NCBI GenBank assembly: GCA_024404675.1
Contig: JAKSPO010000015.1
Coordinates: forward strand, 1 to 42,715
Direction: 5' to 3'
Source of the DNA: Lachnospiraceae bacterium
Lineage (GTDB): Bacteria > Bacillota > Clostridia > Lachnospirales > Lachnospiraceae
DNA length: 42,715 nt
The stretch's first letter is position 1. Each line of letters starts with the position of its first letter. Below are positions 8,160-16,770 of the stretch, piece after piece. Below the pieces are notes generated by a model. That model was not told where the DNA came from. It did not search any database and saw only the letters and a list, made by a program, of their open reading frames with translations. Made by a program: the position numbers and the translations under genes.

Positions 8160-8698
8160 TCGCGGTACCTCCCTGTCTTATAAAGAATGATACCGAAGAT
8201 GCCTGCCAGTACGACGATCAATACGGTCGGGAACGGCAGAAACATCGACACAAGGAAGGCAATCAGAAGCACTGCGGCGCCGAGAATATTCTTCACCGTC
8301 TTCTTCACCATGGTCACCACGGTCTGTAGCATCAGCGCGCAGACAACGACCTTAATACCGCCAACCGCATGCGCGACAACCTGGTTACTTAAAAACTGCT
8401 CTAAAAAGAATGCAAGCACCGACACGATAAGAAGCGACGGGCTTACCATCCCAAGCGTCGAGAAGATACCGCCGATTACGCCTCTCTTCTTATAGCCGAC
8501 AAATGTAGCTACATTGACCGCGATAATACCGGGCGTACACTGACCAACCGCGTAATAATCGAGAATCTCCTCCTCAGTTACCCATTCCTTCTTCTGTACA
8601 AGCTCATGCTTCAGCATCGGAAGCATGGCAAGTCCTCCGCCGAAGGTAAGCCCTCCGATCCGGAAGAAGGCGAAATACAATGACAATAATTCACCCAT
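8156..8698 (-). CDS. chromate transporter family protein, first half-size subunit
   Basis: This 180-aa membrane protein is homologous to its downstream neighbour. The N-terminus FFRIGGLTFGGGLAMLPML and the motif CTPGIIAVNVATFVGYK are the family hallmarks, in the order expected for the N-terminal half. The start follows AAGGAGATACAT. The two halves form an operon with a 4-bp overlap and would assemble into a heterodimeric transporter. A tandem GTTAACCATTAAC repeat lies about 50 bp upstream of the start. Confidence 0.88.
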   Translation of the reverse strand: MGELLSLYFAFFRIGGLTFGGGLAMLPMLKHELVQKKEWVTEEEILDYYAVGQCTPGIIAVNVATFVGYKKRGVIGGIFSTLGMVSPSLLIVSVLAFFLEQFLSNQVVAHAVGGIKVVVCALMLQTVVTMVKKTVKNILGAAVLLIAFLVSMFLPFPTVLIVVLAGIFGIILYKTGRYRE

Positions 8699-8750
8699 AT
8701 GTATCTCCTTACATGTTTTTTGAAAAGCCTTCTATGGAGCCCTAAGGCGC

Positions 8751-8779
8751 GTTAACCATTAACGGCGTTAACCATTAAC
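8751..8779. repeat. tandem 13-bp motif GTTAACCATTAAC, 16-bp period
   Basis: GTTAACCATTAAC occurs at 8751-8763 and again at 8767-8779. Each is nearly palindromic. The pair lies between the Nudix gene's stop and the chromate transporter start, so it could be an operator for the transporter operon. A 12/13 match (reverse orientation) occurs at 30243-30255 over the end of the TIR gene. Confidence 0.55.
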
Positions 8780-8805
8780 AGACCTCTTTCATCCGTCAGC
8801 TCGCG

Positions 8806-9294
8806 CTACTGCCCGGTCGCTTCCTTCACCAACTGCCAGGCTATGCTTCCCTCGCGCATCTTCGACAAAGCCTCCTCATACGAAAACCACTCCACCGAAT
8901 CCACCTCACCGGACAGCCTGAAATCGTGCTTCTTCACAAACGCCCGGAAGCCGAGCATCAGCATCTCCTTCTTCTCATACGGATAGCTCTTTATGAACCG
9001 AAGCGACTCGACCTTCTGTCCGATTTCCTCGAAAACCTCCCGGATTACCGTCTCCTCGGCCGATTCGTTTGGTTTCATAATTCCTGCCACACAGACATAG
9101 CTTACCTTGGAAACATACTCCTGTCTAAGAAGTGCCACCTCGTTATATTCATTCGTAACGGCGGCAATAATACTTGTCGTAAACATATCCCAAAGCGGAA
9201 CCTGACAGGTCTCGCAATACGGAATCATTCCTTCGTCTCCGATCTCACGAAGCACTGCCTTAGTGCCGCAATGCGGGCAAAACGTAAAATGCAT
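8806..9294 (-). CDS. Nudix hydrolase with N-terminal zinc ribbon
   Basis: It is predicted to hydrolyse a nucleoside-diphosphate-linked substrate. The Nudix box is complete: GIMKPNE, then seven residues, then REVFEEIG. A zinc ribbon with paired cysteines (C6, C9, C27, C30) precedes it, as in NADH pyrophosphatase-like Nudix proteins, so NAD(H) or a similar dinucleotide is a plausible substrate. Start moved to ATG at 9294 because GGGGAGGAAG lies about 5 nt upstream of it and the protein then opens directly with the zinc ribbon. The 14 extra residues of the longer frame look untranslated. 162 aa. It is separated from neighbours by about 100 bp on each side. Confidence 0.85.
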   Translation of the reverse strand: MHFTFCPHCGTKAVLREIGDEGMIPYCETCQVPLWDMFTTSIIAAVTNEYNEVALLRQEYVSKVSYVCVAGIMKPNESAEETVIREVFEEIGQKVESLRFIKSYPYEKKEMLMLGFRAFVKKHDFRLSGEVDSVEWFSYEEALSKMREGSIAWQLVKEATGQ

Positions 9295-9436
9295 CCTTCT
9301 TCCTCCCCGCGCCAGTGGCTCCACCACCAAGCGCAATAATCATTATAACATATATTATCCTTCGGGTATAGCCGATTATTTTATACAAAAAGAAACGGAA
9401 GCCGAAGCTCCCGTTCCCTATACGAAGCGATTTTTC

Positions 9437-9739
9437 TTAAATCTCGTAATCCATGCAGACACGATGCGCGGTGTGCGGTCTTACCTTTCCGTTCGCAACG
9501 GCAACATGCTCGGGGTGAACCGAGTATCCCTTAAGAGAAGCCTCATCGGCAAATGTGGAATCAAGCATCACATCGCAGTTCGAGGATGCAAGCGGTGCAA
9601 CATTCACATGAATCTCAAGAAGTCCCGGAATCTTTCCGAGAAGCCCCTCAAGTCCCTCCTTGATACCGGCCTTGATCGTCTCCTTCTCCACCTCTGTGTA
9701 GCTATCCTTCAAGTTCCAAAGAATCACATGCTTAACCAT
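9437..9739 (-). CDS. Dabb (stress-responsive A/B barrel) family protein
   Basis: This is a 100-aa single-domain protein. The start MVKHVILWNLKD and the later strand with DVMLDSTFADEASLKGYSVH fit the dimeric alpha/beta barrel (Dabb) family. Members are small dimeric proteins, mostly without assigned reactions. A GGAGG site precedes ATG by 6 nt. It lies 22 bp downstream of trxB, so both are probably on one transcript. A redox or stress link is suggested only by that position. Confidence 0.85.
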   Translation of the reverse strand: MVKHVILWNLKDSYTEVEKETIKAGIKEGLEGLLGKIPGLLEIHVNVAPLASSNCDVMLDSTFADEASLKGYSVHPEHVAVANGKVRPHTAHRVCMDYEI

Positions 9740-9761
9740 AGAAACCTCCTGTATTCACACC

Positions 9762-10676
9762 TTACTGCTCCGCAAGGTACTGTTCGATTCGATAGATTGC
9801 ATTGGCCCCGTCGGCCGTTGCGGTAATAACCTGTCGCAGGTTCTTCGTTCGTACGTCGCCTGCCGCATAGATGCCTTGCACCTTCGTCTCGCAGGTCTCA
9901 TCCGCCAGAAAATACCCGCCTTCGTCACACGGTATCTTCTCCTCCCAACCAAGGTTGTTCGGCTTCGTTCCGACTGCAACGAAAACACCGTCAGCAGGGT
10001 AGCTGACCACTTCCCCGGTCTTCACATTTCTAAGCTCGATTGCTTCCACCTGTCCGCTCCCGACGATTCGCTCCGGAACACTGTCCCAGATAATGCTCAC
10101 ATTCGGAAGGCTTTTTAGCTTCGTCACCAGATTCTTCGAAGCACGAAGCGTGTCACGTCGATGCACAAGCGTCACCTTGCGACAGCCTCTTGCTAAGAAA
10201 ATCGCATCCTCTACCGCCGTGTTGCCGCCGCCGATTACGAACACCTCACGGTTTCTGTAAAAGGCTCCGTCGCAGGTCGCGCAATACGATACGCCGGCAC
10301 CTGTAAGCTCCTCCTCACCGGGGCAGCCAAGCTTACGCGGATTCGCACCGGTTGCAATCAGAATTGTCTTCGTTTCCATCGTCTTCCCGCCGTCGAAAAT
10401 CAGCTCATAGCCACCTGCAATCGGGCGAAACGACTCAATCTCCACATCCTCAATAATCTCGGCACCGCACGACTCTGCGTGCTCTCGAAGCTTACTTGCA
10501 AGCTCAAAGCCGCTCACCGACTGTATACCGGGATAGTTGTCCACATCCGAAGTCTGCAGAATCTGTCCACCGCTTATGCTTTTCTCCACTACCAGAAAGT
10601 TAAGCTCCGCGCGTGCAGCATAAACCGCCGCTGCCATTCCCGCAGGTCCGGAACCGATTATAATCACATCATACAT
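9762..10676 (-). CDS. trxB: thioredoxin-disulfide reductase
   Basis: A 304-aa cytosolic flavoprotein that passes electrons from NADPH to thioredoxin. The FAD-binding IIGSGPAGMAAAVYAAR is at the N-terminus. The redox-active CATCDGAFY is near residues 134-142, the NADPH-binding VFVIGGGNTAVEDA near 149-162, and the C-terminal FAD contact GIYAAGDVRTKNLRQ near 268-282. Length, order and motifs are typical. Start follows AGAGGAGAACGAATAGT. It is followed by the Dabb protein gene. Confidence 0.96.
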   Translation of the reverse strand: MYDVIIIGSGPAGMAAAVYAARAELNFLVVEKSISGGQILQTSDVDNYPGIQSVSGFELASKLREHAESCGAEIIEDVEIESFRPIAGGYELIFDGGKTMETKTILIATGANPRKLGCPGEEELTGAGVSYCATCDGAFYRNREVFVIGGGNTAVEDAIFLARGCRKVTLVHRRDTLRASKNLVTKLKSLPNVSIIWDSVPERIVGSGQVEAIELRNVKTGEVVSYPADGVFVAVGTKPNNLGWEEKIPCDEGGYFLADETCETKVQGIYAAGDVRTKNLRQVITATADGANAIYRIEQYLAEQ

Positions 10677-10746
10677 ACTATTCGTTCTCCTCTGTCATCA
10701 GACTGCAAAGCATCCCCCAACGCTCTGCCGATTCATCAAACGTACA

Positions 10747-11676
10747 TCAACCAAGAAGCTCTGAAGCGACCATCAGAACTATCATACAAAGACATCCCGC
10801 CACAAGCGGCAATGTAAAGAACCCGAGGAAGGCCTTACCCTTACCCTTCTCGGAAAGCGCAGCCTTAAGCTGCTCATTTCTATGACATACCGAAACAATA
10901 GCACGGTACACCATAACGGAAAGCACCAGTCCAAAAACCGCCGGCAACAGATATGTCCGAAGCACACCCGAAACGGTAAGCTCCTGAGCCTCCGCGGCCA
11001 TCGCCGAAAGGCTCTCCCCTTCCGCTCCTAAACTCTCCGTCAGCTTTGGCAGCAGATACAGAAGCACGGTAGAGGTTCCGTTAATCACCAGATGCATCAG
11101 CATACTTGATAGCAATGAGCCTGTTGCATAAACAACCATCGAGAATGCAAAGCCCATAAAAAATGCATAGAAAAACTGATTCAGATTACCGTGCATAACG
11201 CCAAATAAAAGCCCGGAAAGCACCGCGCCCGGAAGTACGGCCATCTCACTGTAGGACTGAAAGAATATCCCTCGATAGACAAATTCCTCAAGCACCGCGG
11301 GCGTAACGGCAACCAGTAAAAACATCTCGACAAAGCCGATTCTGTCGGCAGCGGAGATAATCTGCGAGGTTGTCGGCGTATCCACGAAGCACTGCGACAA
11401 TGCATTCAGAAAGGTCAGCACCGGCTGCAGCGTGTAGCTGAATACAATGATCAGAACGACTGCCCGAAACGGAAGCTTTTTGATGCCAAGCTCCGCCGGT
11501 GTATAGCCGCTTTGGAAAGCAAAAAGCGCAGGCACCAGTACAAGGCCAAGCTGGCTCACAAGAATGTTAACCGCAAACGGCATACGAATCGGCAGCGAAC
11601 TAACCACAAAGGACAGTCCGATATAAACCGTTACCGTAAGCAGAAATACCAAATTGACCCGTTCCTTCTGACTCAT
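10747..11676 (-). CDS. CPBP family intramembrane glutamic endopeptidase
   Basis: This is a predicted membrane protease of the CPBP (Abi/Rce1-like) family. The conserved motifs are present: EEFVYRG (EExxxR), a HGNLNQFFYAFFMG block carrying motif 2, and a final HLVINGTS motif. About eight hydrophobic segments are visible. Start taken at ATG 11676, preceded by GAAGGAGG. The longer open frame adds 40 residues without a ribosome-binding site. 309 aa. Bacterial members include bacteriocin self-immunity and prenyl-processing-like proteins. Nothing here tells which, since no peptide gene lies next to it. It is divergent from cvfB. Confidence 0.85.
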   Translation of the reverse strand: MSQKERVNLVFLLTVTVYIGLSFVVSSLPIRMPFAVNILVSQLGLVLVPALFAFQSGYTPAELGIKKLPFRAVVLIIVFSYTLQPVLTFLNALSQCFVDTPTTSQIISAADRIGFVEMFLLVAVTPAVLEEFVYRGIFFQSYSEMAVLPGAVLSGLLFGVMHGNLNQFFYAFFMGFAFSMVVYATGSLLSSMLMHLVINGTSTVLLYLLPKLTESLGAEGESLSAMAAEAQELTVSGVLRTYLLPAVFGLVLSVMVYRAIVSVCHRNEQLKAALSEKGKGKAFLGFFTLPLVAGCLCMIVLMVASELLG

Positions 11677-11834
11677 GCTGCCTCCTTCGCCCGCAAGCGG
11701 GCATTTGAAGTCATTATAGCATTTTCCGAGGGCAAATACAAGAAAGAATCCACCCCGCACTTCTCCTCCTTCAGAAATAATGCTTCTCTTCTTCAACGAT
11801 ATGTGTTATAGTGACTGTACCCGCAGAAATTCCC

Positions 11835-11869
11835 TGTCGGCACGGCAGGCGGGAGCCATACTGCCGACA
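11835..11869 (+). other. hairpin in the cvfB leader
   Basis: TGTCGGCA (11835-11842) pairs perfectly with TGCCGACA (11862-11869), and the 19-nt loop can form an inner GGC/GCC helix. It sits 23 bp before the cvfB start and 12 bp before the AGGAGA ribosome-binding site. It may affect translation or message stability. No known riboswitch class was recognised. Confidence 0.5.
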
Positions 11870-11892
11870 TTCCGTATCTGAAAGGAGATATT

Positions 11893-12729
11893 ATGACTGA
11901 ACTTGGAAAGAAACAGACAATGTATGTAGAAAGACTCGTCGACCACGGCGCATACCTGAAGGCTGACCTTAAGGAGGAGGCACATATCCTTCTTCCGAAG
12001 AATCAGCTTGCAGAGGAGAAGCCCGGCGATGCAGTAGAGGTATTCGTTTATAAGGATTCGGAGGACCGTCCGATTGCTACAAAGCAGATTCCTGCGTTAG
12101 AGCTCGGCGGACTTGCGGTGCTTCCCGTCGTTCAGGTGAACCAGATCGGTGCCTTCCTCGACTGGGGGCTTGCGAAGAACCTTTTCCTCCCCTTCCGCGA
12201 GCAGACAAGAATCGTGAAGGAGGGCGACTCCGTTCTTGTATCCCTCTATATCGACAAGAGCAGCCGTCTGTGCGCAACGATGCATGTCTACGATTACCTG
12301 AAGACCGATTCCCCTTACAAGGTTGACGATAAGGTGAGCGGTGTTGTTTATGATGTAAGCAGAAACTTCGGCGCATTTGTCGCTGTCGATGACCGCTATT
12401 CGGCGCTCATCCCGAAGGCCGACCTGCCGTACCCGCTTCGCTCGGGTCAGCTCGTGGAGGCGCGTGTGGCACGTGTTCTTCCGGACGGTAAGCTGACGCT
12501 TTCGATTCGTGAGAAGGCACATGTGCAGATGGATTCCGATGCGAAGCTGATTCTCTCTTCGCTTAAGGGTGCCGGCGGCTTCTTACCGTTCAACGATAAG
12601 AGCGATGCCGAGGAGATTAAGACTCGCTTCTGCTTAAGCAAGGCTGCGTTCAAGCGTGCAATCGGCCGACTTTACAAGGAGCGCCTCATTACGATTGGGG
12701 AAGACGGCATTCGCCTTAGCGAGCAGTAA
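11893..12729 (+). CDS. cvfB: S1-domain RNA-binding protein, CvfB family
   Basis: This is a 278-aa cytosolic RNA-binding regulator. CvfB proteins carry tandem S1-like folds followed by a winged helix. Here S1-like repeats appear around residues 70-130 (QVNQIGAFLDWGLAKNLFLP) and 145-210 (VSRNFGAFVAVDDRYSALIP), and the C-terminus has a winged-helix-like stretch (LSKAAFKRAIGRLYKERLI). Start follows GAAAGGAGATATT. It is the first plus-strand gene in the window and converges with comF, with no base between their stop codons. Its terminator lies inside comF (12850-12884). Confidence 0.92.
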   Translation: MTELGKKQTMYVERLVDHGAYLKADLKEEAHILLPKNQLAEEKPGDAVEVFVYKDSEDRPIATKQIPALELGGLAVLPVVQVNQIGAFLDWGLAKNLFLPFREQTRIVKEGDSVLVSLYIDKSSRLCATMHVYDYLKTDSPYKVDDKVSGVVYDVSRNFGAFVAVDDRYSALIPKADLPYPLRSGQLVEARVARVLPDGKLTLSIREKAHVQMDSDAKLILSSLKGAGGFLPFNDKSDAEEIKTRFCLSKAAFKRAIGRLYKERLITIGEDGIRLSEQ

Positions 12730-13461
12730 TTATTCCGTATAGCCTCCCGCAACCGCGATGGTAACAGGCATGATGCGTTCCACACCTGCCTTCTTCAGTA
12801 CGCGTGCGCAGGCCTCCATCGTACTACCCGTTGTATAGATGTCATCTACAAGAATCACTCTTTCTATGGAGTGATTCTTTTTATATTCCGTAAGCTTCTC
12901 TTCCTCTACGGCAAATGCGTTTAAAAGGTTCTGTAGCCTGGCCACATCGTTCAGATTCTTCTGCGGCTCGGTGTAGCGGGTACGAAGCAGGATATCGCTT
13001 CTCACCGGAACCGAAAGCCGCTCGGAAAGCTCCTTTGCAAGACTCGCCGCCTGGTTGTAGCCTCTTCTTCGTTCCTTTCTTTTGTGCATGGGAACCGGCA
13101 GAATCAGTGTTGCATGAAACCTGAAAAGCTCCTTTTCGTATCGTTCCGTCAGCTTTTCCGCATACCACGAGGCAAACTCCTCCCGTCCGTGGAACTTAAA
13201 GCGAAGAACCGATTCCTTCAAAGCACCCTCGTACGCCCCAAGCGACACGCCGCCACTATAATTTCTCTTCTTTCTGGAACAGTCATAACAGAATTCGCGG
13301 TCATCCCGCTCGATCGGTCTTCCGCAGCACATGCAGTACGGTGCGGAGACGTAAGATACCTGCTCTATGCACGACGGGCAGCATACAGGCTCATCAGAAA
13401 ACCGCACCCCGTCGCAGATCGGGCAACGGGGCGGGTATAAGAATTCAAGAATCGAATACAT
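12730..13461 (-). CDS. comF: ComF family phosphoribosyltransferase-like protein
   Basis: 243 aa. An N-terminal cysteine-rich zinc-binding segment has CxxC pairs between residues 13 and 61. A phosphoribosyltransferase fold follows, with the PRPP-binding motif VILVDDIYTTGST near the C-terminus. ComF is linked to DNA uptake in transformable bacteria. In many anaerobes it occurs without a full competence set, and none is visible here. It follows the nucleotidyltransferase gene by 10 bp with a GAGG ribosome-binding site. A segment upstream of the PRPP motif also encodes, on the other strand, a perfect terminator hairpin for cvfB. Confidence 0.93.
   Translation of the reverse strand: MYSILEFLYPPRCPICDGVRFSDEPVCCPSCIEQVSYVSAPYCMCCGRPIERDDREFCYDCSRKKRNYSGGVSLGAYEGALKESVLRFKFHGREEFASWYAEKLTERYEKELFRFHATLILPVPMHKRKERRRGYNQAASLAKELSERLSVPVRSDILLRTRYTEPQKNLNDVARLQNLLNAFAVEEEKLTEYKKNHSIERVILVDDIYTTGSTMEACARVLKKAGVERIMPVTIAVAGGYTE
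12850..12884 (+). terminator. cvfB terminator embedded antisense in comF
   Basis: AAGAATCACTC (12850-12860) and GAGTGATTCTT (12869-12879) form a perfect 11-bp stem with an 8-nt loop, followed on the plus strand by TTTTATATT. It stands about 120 bp past the cvfB stop, wholly inside the comF coding region. On the minus strand no T-run follows, so it should terminate only plus-strand transcription. Confidence 0.75.
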
Positions 13462-13471
13462 AAAACCTCAA

Positions 13472-14389
13472 TTACTGAAAGGTTGCCTCCGGGAACTCCC
13501 CTGCGGCAATCAGCTTCGCGATAGACTCTACGAAGAGCGGCTTATCCTCCTTGTAGGTCACGCCGAACCAGCGGTCGTTGGTCGGAAGCACAGCTACACT
13601 TGCACGGCCCTCACGCACCATCTCACCGACAACTTGCGGCAGAAGATACTCGGCCTTTAACGGGTTGGCAGCAGCCTCCTTTGAAAGAAAGTCCGCAAAC
13701 TTCGCATTCAGCTCCTCTAAGAAATCCGGGGTAAAGCCCCAGAGATTCATCGAAACAGGAACCGAAGGATCGCAGGTGATCGGCTCACCGACGGAATTCT
13801 CACCAAGCACAACATCGCCCTCTCTTCTTAACGAGAAGCACTCCTCTACCGATACAAGCTGTCCGTCCTTTGCCTCACAAACACCACGCGTAACCATACC
13901 GTGCTCACTTAAGGTGTTTCCGAGAACAAAGCCGCCCATACAGTATCTGTGCTCGCTTCCCTCCGGAAGATTCACAAGATACTCGTGCGTAGCGCGGAAG
14001 GCTTCCTTTCCGTAGAAATCATCCGCGTTAATAACAACGAAGGGCTCCTTCAGCGTTCCGAGGCAGGCAAGTACAGCCTGGCCGGTACCCCACGGCTTCT
14101 TACGGCCTTCGGGAACGGTATATCCGTCCGGAAGCTTGTCCATCTCCTGATATACATATCCAACCTCAATATACTTCTCGATACGGTTTCCGATAATCTC
14201 ACGGAAATCCTTCTCAAGATCTCTTCGAATGATGAAAACGACCTTGTTAAAGCCCGCCTCCTTCGCAGCGTAAATGGAATAATCCATAATAATCTCGCCG
14301 CTCGGTCCAACCTTCTCTAGCTGCTTGATTCCGCCGCCGAAACGGCTTCCCATACCTGCTGCCATTACAACCAGTGTTGTATTCTTCAT
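13472..14389 (-). CDS. sugar-nucleotidyltransferase-like protein
   Basis: This is a predicted nucleotidyltransferase that would join a sugar phosphate to an NTP. The N-terminus VVMAAGMGSRFGGGIKQL is the nucleotide-binding signature, and NADDFYG near residue 115 supplies the catalytic metal-binding aspartates. The rest does not identify the sugar. Start at ATG 14389 because AGGAGG lies 7 nt upstream and the signature then begins at residue 7. 305 aa. It is 10 bp upstream of comF, and 125 bp separate it from recD2. No cell-wall or polysaccharide genes are adjacent. Confidence 0.85.
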   Translation of the reverse strand: MKNTTLVVMAAGMGSRFGGGIKQLEKVGPSGEIIMDYSIYAAKEAGFNKVVFIIRRDLEKDFREIIGNRIEKYIEVGYVYQEMDKLPDGYTVPEGRKKPWGTGQAVLACLGTLKEPFVVINADDFYGKEAFRATHEYLVNLPEGSEHRYCMGGFVLGNTLSEHGMVTRGVCEAKDGQLVSVEECFSLRREGDVVLGENSVGEPITCDPSVPVSMNLWGFTPDFLEELNAKFADFLSKEAAANPLKAEYLLPQVVGEMVREGRASVAVLPTNDRWFGVTYKEDKPLFVESIAKLIAAGEFPEATFQ

Positions 14390-14514
14390 TTCTACCTCCT
14401 GCACATTACCACTCAGGCTCCGACTACGACCGAACACCCTATTTCAATCTTAACAGATAAAATGCTTCTTCTCAACCAAAATCCAAAGAATCCACAAAAA
14501 GTACACGATTCGGC

Positions 14515-16761
14515 TTAATGAACGATTACCTCCTTAAGCCGCTCGCAAAGACCCGTATAACGCTTCTGCTCGTTCATGTTGGCGATCATCTGCCGTACCT
14601 GCTCCTCGCTTCCGACGATTGTGACACAATTGACGGCACGCGTCACCGCGGTATAAAGGATATTTCTTGTCATCAGCATACGAGGTCCGGAAAGGATCGG
14701 CATGACAACGGCCGGATACTCACTACCCTGCGATTTGTGGATTGTTACGGCGTATGCATGCTCCAGATCCTCCAGTGCGGAGAAGGGATAATGCACCGTC
14801 CGGTTATCGTCGAACAGAATTTCAAGCTCTTCCGCGAAATGGTTGATGTCCTTAATGATTCCGATGTCGCCGTTATAGATACCGGTTCCCGTTTCGATCA
14901 CGGTATTCCTGCGGCTTAACACCTCCCACTCAATCTGGTAGTTGTTCTTCACCTGCATGACCTTGTCGCCTACACGGAATACGATGTCACGGGTTTCGTA
15001 CTGCTTCTTTCCTTCGGCGTACGGGTTCAGATATTCCTGTAAAGCCCGGTTCAGATTCTCCACGCCGAGCTCGCCCTTTCGCATCGGGGTTAGCACCTGG
15101 ATATCGTAGGGCGTCGCGTTCACATACTTCGGGAGCTTGTCTCGAACAAGTCCACAGACAACCGAAGCTATCGTCTGCGGGTTATCTCTTCGCATCATGA
15201 AGAAATCCTTGCTCTTATTGTCAAGGCGAATGCTTTCGCCGCTGTTGATCTTATGGGCATTTACGATAATATCGCTTTCCTCGGCCTGTCGGAATATTTT
15301 CGTAAGGCATACCGAAGGGAAGCAGCCGCTCATCAGAATGTCTCGAAGGACATTGCCCGGTCCGACACTCGGAAGCTGGTTGCTGTCGCCCACAAGAATC
15401 AGCCTCGTTCCGACCGGAACGGCGTGTAAGAGCGCACTCATCAGATAGACATCCACCATCGACATCTCATCGATAATGATGACATCAGCCTCTAACGGGT
15501 TGTCCTCGTTACGATTGAACATCCCTCTTCGAAACTCCTTAGACTCCTCATCCATATGGGAGACCTCTAGGAGGCGGTGCATCGTGCGGGCTTCCTTACC
15601 GGTCGCCTCGGTCATACGCTTGGCCGCGCGCCCCGTCGGCGCTGCAAGAAGGATATCTAAGCCTTTACTCTCAAAGAAAGCAATGATTGCATTGATTGTC
15701 GTTGTCTTACCGGTTCCGGGACCACCTGTCAGTACGAAGACACCGCTTGCCGCAGCCTCATAAACAGCCTTTCGCTGCGTTTCATCCAGGGAAATCTTCA
15801 GTCCGTCCTCGATCCTTAGCATCTCCCGAAGGAAATATTCCTCGGATAACTCGTCCCGCTCGTTCAGATCGTGAAGCATTCTCGCTACACCGAGCTCGGT
15901 ATAATAAGAAAGCGCCGAGTAAACCTGTCGTTCCGTCTCTCCCTGCGCATTCTCGTATGTCTTTATAATCAGCTTCCGTTCCATCGCCAGATCCGTCATA
16001 ACGTGCTCCATCGAATCGACAGAAACCGAAAGCAGTTCCACGCAATAACGATAAAGCTCCTGCTCCGGCAGATACACATGCCCGTACTGCGCCGCAAGCT
16101 GCAAAGCATATAAAATGCCTGCCCGCACACGGTCCTCGGACTCTCCCGATATGCCGATTCTGCCGGCAATCGCATCGGCTGTTTTGAAGCCGACACCGGC
16201 AATATCCTCGGTCATTCGGTACGGATTGGTTTCTAAAATATTCTTCATAGCGGCACCGTATTGCTTATAAATCTTCACAGCAAGCGTGCCGGAAATATTA
16301 TATTTCTGCAGGTACATCATGGCATCCCGCATGCCCTGCTTTTCCTTAAACTGTGCGAAAATCTCACGCGCCATACGCTCGCTGATGCCTTTGATCTCGG
16401 CAAGGCGCTCGGGTTCCCGCTCTATGATTCGAAACGTATCGTCGCCGAATTTCCTGACAATTCGCGAGGCCATCGTCAGCCCGACCCCCTTGATGGCGCC
16501 GGAACCGAGATACCGCTCCATCGCAAGACGGTCCTGTGGAATACATGCCTCGGCGCTTACGACCTGCAGCTGCTCCCCATACAGGGTGTGCACGGTCATA
16601 TTGCCGGTAAGGCGCAGATACTCTCCCTCGCTGATGATGGGAAAGCTTCCGACACACGTCAGCTCCTCCTCATCGCCCGGAAGCGACAGTTGGAAGATCG
16701 TGTAGCCGTTGTCCGCATTTCGGTATTTGATATGCTCAACGTATCCTTCTCTTTGCTCCAT
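14515..16761 (-). CDS. recD2: RecD2-type ATP-dependent DNA helicase
   Basis: 748 aa, matching stand-alone RecD2 5'-3' helicases of bacteria lacking RecBC. An N-terminal OB-like region is followed by helix-hairpin-helix segments (LAEIKGISERMAREI, IAGVGFKTADAIAGRIG). Then come the superfamily 1 motifs: Walker A LTGGPGTGKTTT near 340-352, Walker B VIIIDEMSMVD near 436, and a C-terminal AYAVTIHKSQGSEYP followed by ILYTAVTRA. It acts in DNA repair in the cytosol. It starts 9 bp after mreB with AGGGGT as a weak ribosome-binding site, so the two are probably cotranscribed. Confidence 0.95.
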   Translation of the reverse strand: MEQREGYVEHIKYRNADNGYTIFQLSLPGDEEELTCVGSFPIISEGEYLRLTGNMTVHTLYGEQLQVVSAEACIPQDRLAMERYLGSGAIKGVGLTMASRIVRKFGDDTFRIIEREPERLAEIKGISERMAREIFAQFKEKQGMRDAMMYLQKYNISGTLAVKIYKQYGAAMKNILETNPYRMTEDIAGVGFKTADAIAGRIGISGESEDRVRAGILYALQLAAQYGHVYLPEQELYRYCVELLSVSVDSMEHVMTDLAMERKLIIKTYENAQGETERQVYSALSYYTELGVARMLHDLNERDELSEEYFLREMLRIEDGLKISLDETQRKAVYEAAASGVFVLTGGPGTGKTTTINAIIAFFESKGLDILLAAPTGRAAKRMTEATGKEARTMHRLLEVSHMDEESKEFRRGMFNRNEDNPLEADVIIIDEMSMVDVYLMSALLHAVPVGTRLILVGDSNQLPSVGPGNVLRDILMSGCFPSVCLTKIFRQAEESDIIVNAHKINSGESIRLDNKSKDFFMMRRDNPQTIASVVCGLVRDKLPKYVNATPYDIQVLTPMRKGELGVENLNRALQEYLNPYAEGKKQYETRDIVFRVGDKVMQVKNNYQIEWEVLSRRNTVIETGTGIYNGDIGIIKDINHFAEELEILFDDNRTVHYPFSALEDLEHAYAVTIHKSQGSEYPAVVMPILSGPRMLMTRNILYTAVTRAVNCVTIVGSEEQVRQMIANMNEQKRYTGLCERLKEVIVH

Positions 16762-16770
16762 ATACCCCTA

